From Paenibacillus oleatilyticus (GTDB lineage Bacteria; Bacillota; Bacilli; Paenibacillales; NBRC-103111): DNA of 64,000 nt. Positions 59,889-64,000 of the stretch are shown here, piece by piece. Within the stretch, counting starts at the first letter, position 1. Every line of letters begins with the position of its first letter. Where the stretch lies: positions 124,001 to 188,000 of the forward strand of contig NZ_JAHNZO010000002.1 in assembly GCF_018998565.1 (NCBI RefSeq). Reading direction: 5' to 3'. Position numbers and translations under genes: made by a program. Below the pieces are notes generated by a model that worked only from the letters and a program-made list of their open reading frames with translations, was not told the origin of the DNA and ran no database searches.

Positions 59889-60209
59889 TTGGAGGTTCCC
59901 CCTAAACATATTTTCTTGAGCAATAGACATTTAAGGTGTACGTTAAATATTACAAAAAACTAATATTTTGCCTAATATATTGCTCATATAGAAAATAATA
60001 TGTTAAATTCCGTATAATTTCAAGATATTTTTTTGTAAAATGTTGTTTAGTGTCATTTCGTGTCGGCGTTCAAACGTTGGTTATGAAGCAAAAAAGCCAA
60101 AAACCGCTGCCTCTTGGCCGCGATTCTTGGCGCTTTGTCCTCGGTTCGTAAACATTTGTTAACGTTCCGTAAAGCCGCCAGCCCCCTGATCGAGAGCCAT
60201 CCGGCTGCA
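59889..60209. other. AT-rich intergenic region
   Basis: About 320 bp, strongly AT-rich in its left part, without a credible gene. A weak terminator for the following reverse gene may lie at 60090-60131 (GCCAA and TTGGC arms, then a T tract on the reverse strand). Confidence 0.5.
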
Positions 60210-60620
60210 TTATTTTTTCTCGAGAGTCAACTGCCAGGAGACGCCGAACTTATCCTGTACCCAGCCGAACTTTTCGCTGAACGGGTAAGCTCCCAGCGGC
60301 ATAAGAACGAACCCCCCGTCGGACAGCCTGCCGAATACCCGCTCGATCTCCGCATCCGTATCGCATGTTACATATAATGACATGGAAGGGGTAAACGTAA
60401 AATTGTGCTTCACGCTGCTATCGATGCACATAAACACTTGTCCGTTCAGTGAAAATAAAGCTTGCACCACGCTTCCTTCGGCACCGGCTTCGTTCGGTCC
60501 GTAATGCTGTATGCTGATGATTTCCGATCGGTCAAATAGAGTGATATAGAAGTTCATGGCCTCTTCGGCTTTGCCTTCGAACATGAAGAACGTGGTGATT
60601 TTTTGCTTCGCGTTTCCCAT
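60210..60620 (-). CDS. VOC-family protein, PhnB-like
   Basis: 136 residues. PhnB/3-demethylubiquinone-methyltransferase-like VOC fold: TTFFMFEGKAEEAMNFYITLF, QHYGPNEAGAEGSVVQALFSL, FMCIDSS, and the end GWVQDKFGVSWQL. The usual metal ligands of VOC enzymes are not clear in PhnB-like members. Function unknown. It faces the ArsR gene divergently. Confidence 0.88.
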   Translation of the reverse strand: MGNAKQKITTFFMFEGKAEEAMNFYITLFDRSEIISIQHYGPNEAGAEGSVVQALFSLNGQVFMCIDSSVKHNFTFTPSMSLYVTCDTDAEIERVFGRLSDGGFVLMPLGAYPFSEKFGWVQDKFGVSWQLTLEKK

Positions 60621-60815
60621 TCTAATCCAACTCCTTTATTCAATATACTTGTTCCCATCAGAAGTATTGACGTAAATGTTCCAGATCAGTCATTTAAAAT
60701 AATAGCAATCCATAAGAAACCAAGGCTTGGTTCGAATGCTAGAATAGAGGAGATTCCAAAAGAGCCTCTTGAATATACCTTGACAGGAATATTCCAATTC
60801 GGGTACATTTAATTC

Positions 60816-61151
60816 ATGAATTCGATCTTGAGTGCTCTTGCGGAGCCCAACCGTCTACATATCGTCGAGCTCCTGCGTGACGGACCGCTCACCGTAGGGG
60901 AAATCGCCGATCGGCTTGGGCTCCATCAGCCGCAAGCTTCCAAGCATCTCCGCGTCCTTAGCGAAGCGGGACTTGTTGAGATGCAGCCGGTCGCTAACCG
61001 CCGGATCTACAGGCTGCGGCCCCAACCGCTCATGGAGCTGGATGCGTGGCTCGCGTCGTTCCGCCGCATTTGGGAGGAAAGGTTCGACCGGTTGGACGAA
61101 TATTTGCTGGAACTGCAGAAGTCAGAACAGAAGCATGACGACAAACCATAG
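60816..61151 (+). CDS. ArsR-family transcriptional regulator
   Basis: 111 residues, starting ILSALAEPNRLHIVELLRDGPLTVGEIADRLGLHQPQASKHLRVLSEAGLV, shown here in parts: the recognition helix is QPQASKHLRVL. A wing VANRRIYRLRP and a C-terminal helix with WEERFDRLDEYL follow. This subgroup usually pairs with an SRPBCC protein, but here a VOC gene follows 153 bp downstream. The ribosome site is weak. Confidence 0.88.
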   Translation: MNSILSALAEPNRLHIVELLRDGPLTVGEIADRLGLHQPQASKHLRVLSEAGLVEMQPVANRRIYRLRPQPLMELDAWLASFRRIWEERFDRLDEYLLELQKSEQKHDDKP

Positions 61152-61304
61152 CCGCGCTGCGTATAGCGGCGTGAGCTGATGGCAAACCGTAGGAGAGGAG
61201 GGTCGTTATTTCGTCTCCAGAGACCTGGATGCTTTGGCGCGAGTTAGGCCAGTCAATTACGGGTTTCACGAATGCATCGCAAATTCTCGAAGAGGTGATC
61301 GGCC

Positions 61305-61724
61305 ATGGCATTTACAGCAGATAAAGTTTTTATTAATTTACCGGTTAAAGATTTGACCAAATCCGTCGAATTTTTTACGAAGCTCGGCTTTGAATTCAAC
61401 GCCCAGTTTACCGACGAAAACGCCACTGGTATGATTGTCAATGACAATACGTTCGTCATGCTGCTGGTGGAAAGCTTCTTCAAAACGTTTACGAAAAAAG
61501 ACATTTCGGATGCCGCCAAAAGCACGGAGGTAATCGTCGCCTTATCCGCCGACAGCCGGGAACAAGTAGACGAACTTGTCCATAAAGCTTTAGCCGCTGG
61601 CGGCAAGCCTTCGAACGATCCGGCGGACCATGGCTTTATGTACGCATGGAGCTTCCAGGATATCGACGGTCATCTGTGGGAAGTCATGTATATGGACGCA
61701 AGTGCGGTTCAACAAGCGGAATAG
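61305..61724 (+). CDS. VOC-family protein (glyoxalase/lactoylglutathione-lyase-like)
   Basis: 139 residues with GAAGAGGTG upstream. VOC pattern: KVFINLPVKDLTKSVEFFTKLGF, MIVNDNTFVMLLVE, and the end AWSFQDIDGHLWEVMYMD, with the Glu metal ligand (WEVMYMD). Many relatives are annotated as extradiol dioxygenase or bleomycin-resistance-like proteins without known substrate. The stop codon is part of a (GAATAG)4 repeat. Confidence 0.88.
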   Translation: MAFTADKVFINLPVKDLTKSVEFFTKLGFEFNAQFTDENATGMIVNDNTFVMLLVESFFKTFTKKDISDAAKSTEVIVALSADSREQVDELVHKALAAGGKPSNDPADHGFMYAWSFQDIDGHLWEVMYMDASAVQQAE

Positions 61725-61742
61725 GAATAGGAATAGGAATAG
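61719..61742 (+). repeat. Tandem (GAATAG)4 repeat at a stop codon
   Basis: Four in-frame copies of GAATAG give Glu-stop four times over. Loss of the first stop would add only two residues before the next one. Confidence 0.9.
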
Positions 61743-61750
61743 CTGCTAAG

Positions 61751-61777
61751 AACCTCCCACAAATTGGGAGGTTTTTT
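61751..61777 (+). terminator. Intrinsic terminator after the VOC gene
   Basis: AACCTCCCA pairs with TTGGGAGGTT, followed by TTTTT. Confidence 0.85.
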
Positions 61778-61904
61778 CATAAGCATGACGCTGTCACGAG
61801 CTCATTGAGACGAGAGCTTGCGGCCGGGCGACTATCGCCAGCTGGCGTACGGAAGAAGAGTGTAGTAAGATGACTACAAAAAAGATGCCCAAAGGAGAAG
61901 AGCT

Positions 61905-62183
61905 ATGTGCCGAAATATTAAGACGCTGTTCAACTTCGATCCTCCGGCAACCGAGGACGAGATTCAAGCCGCCTCGCTTCAATTCGTAAGGAAGCTGTCC
62001 GGCTTCAACAAGCCTTCGAAGGCGAACGAGGAAGCGTTCCAACTGGCCGTCGAGGAAGTCGCTGCGGCTGCCCGGAAGCTGCTGGACTCGCTGGTTACCC
62101 AGGCCGAGCCCCGTAACCGCGAGGTGGAAATCGAACGTGCCCGCATTCGATCGGCGAAACGGTTCGGCGTTGGGGAGAAATAA
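61905..62183 (+). CDS. DUF2277-family protein
   Basis: 92 residues with AAAGGAG upstream. The start MCRNIKTLFNFDPPATEDEI and QFVRKLSGFNKPSKANEEAF are the hallmark of DUF2277. The conserved Cys2-Arg-Asn suggests a functional N-terminus. It is helical, widespread in bacteria, and has no known function. Confidence 0.92.
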   Translation: MCRNIKTLFNFDPPATEDEIQAASLQFVRKLSGFNKPSKANEEAFQLAVEEVAAAARKLLDSLVTQAEPRNREVEIERARIRSAKRFGVGEK

Positions 62184-62222
62184 GACCCCGCGGCGAGCGG
62201 AGAAGCGGGGATAACATAAACA

Positions 62223-62262
62223 GCCTCTCAACCCTTAAACGGCGGATTGAGAGGCAATTTGC
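62223..62262. terminator. Terminator between the DUF2277 and methyltransferase genes
   Basis: GCCTCTCAA (62223-62231) pairs with TTGAGAGGC (62247-62255). The two flanking genes converge, so it may serve both. Confidence 0.65.
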
Positions 62263-62277
62263 GTTTTAACAGAACTA

Positions 62278-63192
62278 TTATTTTTTTACAGCATGGATAT
62301 AATGAATCGTTTCGAATGCAGACAAATAATCCGTCCGCTGACGAAAGAATTGGTCATGGATCGCAGCCGGCGATAAATGTTCATAAATGAGCAAACCCGA
62401 TTGCTCCAACAGTTTCTCGATTTCGTCATAAGCGAAGCACGATTTCATCGGTTCTCCACTTGCGGCGGCCATTTTCACCATGTTTTCAACCCGATTCGAC
62501 ATCCCTTTTTCTACAAACAGATTTTCGTCCGCATAATCCAAAACGATCGAACTGCCTGCCGGGACTTTGGCAAATAAATGACGGATCAGGCTTGAGATTT
62601 CTTCTTTCGTTAAATAATAAGAAACACCCAACAGGCTAAAGAACGTTTTGTGATGTTCAAACCCTTCATCAAATAGATTCTGATAAGCAAACTGACGGGT
62701 GAAGTCCATAGGAACAAAATGAAGATGGCCCGGAATGTCAAATTTGGCATGCTCCAACCTTTGCTTTTTCCATTCCTGGGTCGCCGGATGGTCCACTTCA
62801 AATATGTTCAAGCTATTTTTCAATTCCGGATGGCGGAAGCCAAAAGTGTCTAACCCGGCTCCGAGGATAACATACTGCTTTAGTCCCAGCTTTACTTCAT
62901 GAAGCAATACTTTTTCGCAATACGCAGCACGTGCCAGCGGCGTCGGGGAAAGCTGGACTTGGACAATCCATTTTAAAATTTCATCGGGGTCATCCTGAAA
63001 TTTTTGAGCCATATCTGGATTGAAAAACGGTATGCCTCGAATCATATTTTCTCTGATGTCCGAAAACTCTTTTGGGGAAATAAGGTCGATTGCAAGAAAA
63101 TCATCGAAAATTTTGGGCGTGTCGTACTGGCTGTGATAGGCTCGACCAAAAGCGGATACGAGGGAAGTTAAACTGGACTCATTCGGCTTCAT
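62278..63192 (-). CDS. SAM-dependent methyltransferase (leucine carboxyl methyltransferase / PPM1-like family)
   Basis: 304 residues from the ATG at 63192 with TGGAGGA upstream. SAM-binding motif YVILGAGLDTFGFR, acidic strand end FEVDHPATQEWKKQR, and FSLLGVSYYLTKEE fit the LCMT/PPM1-like O-methyltransferases common in Actinobacteria and found in some Bacilli. The substrate is unknown. The gene is more AT-rich than its surroundings. A strong promoter and a long hairpin precede it, suggesting regulated expression. Confidence 0.88.
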   Translation of the reverse strand: MKPNESSLTSLVSAFGRAYHSQYDTPKIFDDFLAIDLISPKEFSDIRENMIRGIPFFNPDMAQKFQDDPDEILKWIVQVQLSPTPLARAAYCEKVLLHEVKLGLKQYVILGAGLDTFGFRHPELKNSLNIFEVDHPATQEWKKQRLEHAKFDIPGHLHFVPMDFTRQFAYQNLFDEGFEHHKTFFSLLGVSYYLTKEEISSLIRHLFAKVPAGSSIVLDYADENLFVEKGMSNRVENMVKMAAASGEPMKSCFAYDEIEKLLEQSGLLIYEHLSPAAIHDQFFRQRTDYLSAFETIHYIHAVKK

Positions 63193-63216
63193 ACAATTAT
63201 CCTCCAGCATAAACAA

Positions 63217-63248
63217 AATAAGATTCCCCTGGCCAGGAGAATCTTATT
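63217..63248 (-). promoter_or_regulatory. Long hairpin in the 5' leader of the methyltransferase gene
   Basis: AATAAGATTC (63217-63226) and GAATCTTATT (63239-63248) are perfect inverted copies with a CCTGG/CCAGG core, giving a stem with almost no loop. On the reverse strand it is followed by TTTTG and then the ribosome site, so it can be an attenuator or an operator. Confidence 0.6.
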
Positions 63249-63273
63249 ATACACACGATCTATTTAAATGTAA

Positions 63274-63302
63274 ATTATAGCATAAATAAACAATTTTGTC
63301 AA
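63274..63302 (-). promoter_or_regulatory. Promoter of the methyltransferase gene
   Basis: On the reverse strand TTGACA (63302-63297) and TATAAT (63279-63274) with a 17-bp spacer: a full consensus promoter. Confidence 0.85.
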
Positions 63303-63477
63303 GGGTAAAATGCTCATTCCGAACTGCTTGGCAATCTGCTCTAACGCCAGCTTTTAAAAATATGAATTTTATCATTTCCACATTTCTCTTTTTGTTCTTG
63401 TTTTTCGAATTACAATAAATGCAGAGGCGGCAATCCAGGTAACGCTGCCATTCGATACAAACGGAGGGGAATGGCAT

Positions 63478-64000
63478 ATGAGTTGGAAATGGGGCAAACA
63501 ACTGCTGCTTTTTGGTTACGAGGAAGCGATGTCTTGCGTGTTTCCCGCTTGCATTTTTCTTTCGTTGGCCTTGTTGAAAATCGCGCCGCTGCCCGGAATG
63601 CCGGCTTACGACTGGATGCTCGTCATCTGTATCGCCGTGCAAATCATCATGGTGCGGGCAGGGCTGGAAACGATCGATGAGCTGAAGGTGATCTGCGTAT
63701 TTCATCTCATCGGACTGGCGCTTGAATTGTACAAAGTACATATGGGCTCTTGGGATTATCCGCAGCCGGGCTGGACCAAAATCGGCGGCGTTCCGCTCTA
63801 TAGCGGTTTCATGTACGCGAGTGTGGCCAGCTATCTATGCCAAGCCTGGCGCAGGCTTCACATCCGTCTGGACCGGTGGCCTTCTTCCGTCTGGACGGTA
63901 ACGCTAGGGGCGGCGATCTACTTGAATTTTATGACCCACCATTTCATCCCCGATTTGCGCTGGCTGCTTGCGGCTCTGTTGTTTGTGGTGTTTTTCCGCA
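63478..64000 (+). CDS. DUF817-family membrane protein (3' end outside the window)
   Basis: 174 codons are visible from the ATG at 63478 (GGAGGGG eight bases upstream). The family pattern is QLLLFGYEEAMSCVFPACIF at the start, then LETIDELKVICVFHLIGLALELYKVHMGSW in parts, and YSGFMYASVASYLCQAWRR. Several transmembrane helices are present. DUF817 proteins are uncharacterised membrane proteins, sometimes compared with lipid or carotenoid enzymes because of conserved Glu/His residues; the function is unknown. Confidence 0.88.
   Translation, partial: MSWKWGKQLLLFGYEEAMSCVFPACIFLSLALLKIAPLPGMPAYDWMLVICIAVQIIMVRAGLETIDELKVICVFHLIGLALELYKVHMGSWDYPQPGWTKIGGVPLYSGFMYASVASYLCQAWRRLHIRLDRWPSSVWTVTLGAAIYLNFMTHHFIPDLRWLLAALLFVVFFR

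Noticed and set aside
63471-63680. Alternative frame starting at ATG 63471
   Set aside because: The frame seven bases upstream overlaps the DUF817 gene, whose family signature and start site are clearly better.
1-64000. tRNA, rRNA, CRISPR, prophage or insertion sequence genes
   Set aside because: No cloverleaf-like segments, regular spaced repeats, transposase motifs or phage proteins were seen by eye; a tool such as tRNAscan could still find a missed tRNA.

Overview
The window looks like chromosomal DNA of a Gram-positive, spore-former-type Firmicute close to Paenibacillus or Cohnella. The support is indirect. Base composition is moderately GC-rich, ribosome binding sites are strong (AGGAGG-like), and TTG and GTG starts are frequent. 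The gene families present (PadR/HAAS pair, GH85, DUF6376 lipoprotein, DUF2277, a Btr-like AraC regulator) and the Fur boxes also fit. No rRNA, tRNA, CRISPR array, insertion sequence or phage gene was seen.

Layout. 1-5100: the tail of a PLP-dependent sulfur amino acid enzyme, an AraC regulator, a secreted metallophosphoesterase and a PadR/HAAS pair. 5209-12692: seven overlapping genes (FabH-like ketosynthase, ATP-grasp, OleD-like reductase, metallo-beta-lactamase fold, adenylate-forming enzyme, unknown transferase, SDR) that read as one uncharacterised lipid or secondary-metabolite operon. 13104-16404: a UvrA paralog and a rhomboid protease. 17117-27375: a Fur-controlled siderophore island with an IrtAB/YbtPQ-type ABC pair, an AraC regulator fused to a siderophore-binding domain, a siderophore-binding lipoprotein and another ABC exporter. 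It is interrupted by a broken araC gene and an alpha/beta-hydrolase gene with its own leader-peptide attenuator.

27444-32839 is the most unusual part. A promoter, a 7-codon leader peptide, a 13-bp inverted repeat overlapping that leader and two intrinsic terminators precede an operon of a MutS2-like ATPase without Smr domain, a branched-polyamine synthase (BpsA/DUF43), a GNAT, an FkbH-like HAD protein and a free-standing acyl carrier protein. The layout suggests a translation-stress or antibiotic-inducible system. A FusB-type EF-G-binding protein at 36982, again with leader peptide and alternative hairpins, and the hydrolase at 21658 make three ribosome-sensing leaders within 16 kb.

32960-42417: a WYL regulator with a DinB protein, YdeI-like protein, CPBP protease, lipoprotein, FusB-like protein, small secreted protein, kinase-like protein and SWIM/SNF2 helicase. 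42516-48077: a patch of secreted repeat proteins in which two neighbouring genes carry frameshifts. 48196-64000: SDR, MFS/ArsR pair sharing an operator, GH85 endoglycosidase, a second MFS with an ArsR-rhodanese regulator, secreted metallopeptidase, TetR/HXXEE pair, small membrane proteins, VOC proteins, DUF2277, a SAM methyltransferase and a DUF817 gene cut by the window edge.

The siderophore genes are tied together by Fur boxes; the MFS/ArsR pair by a shared palindrome; the two DinB paralogs by a shared upstream element. All functional assignments come from reading motifs by eye; no database search was possible.
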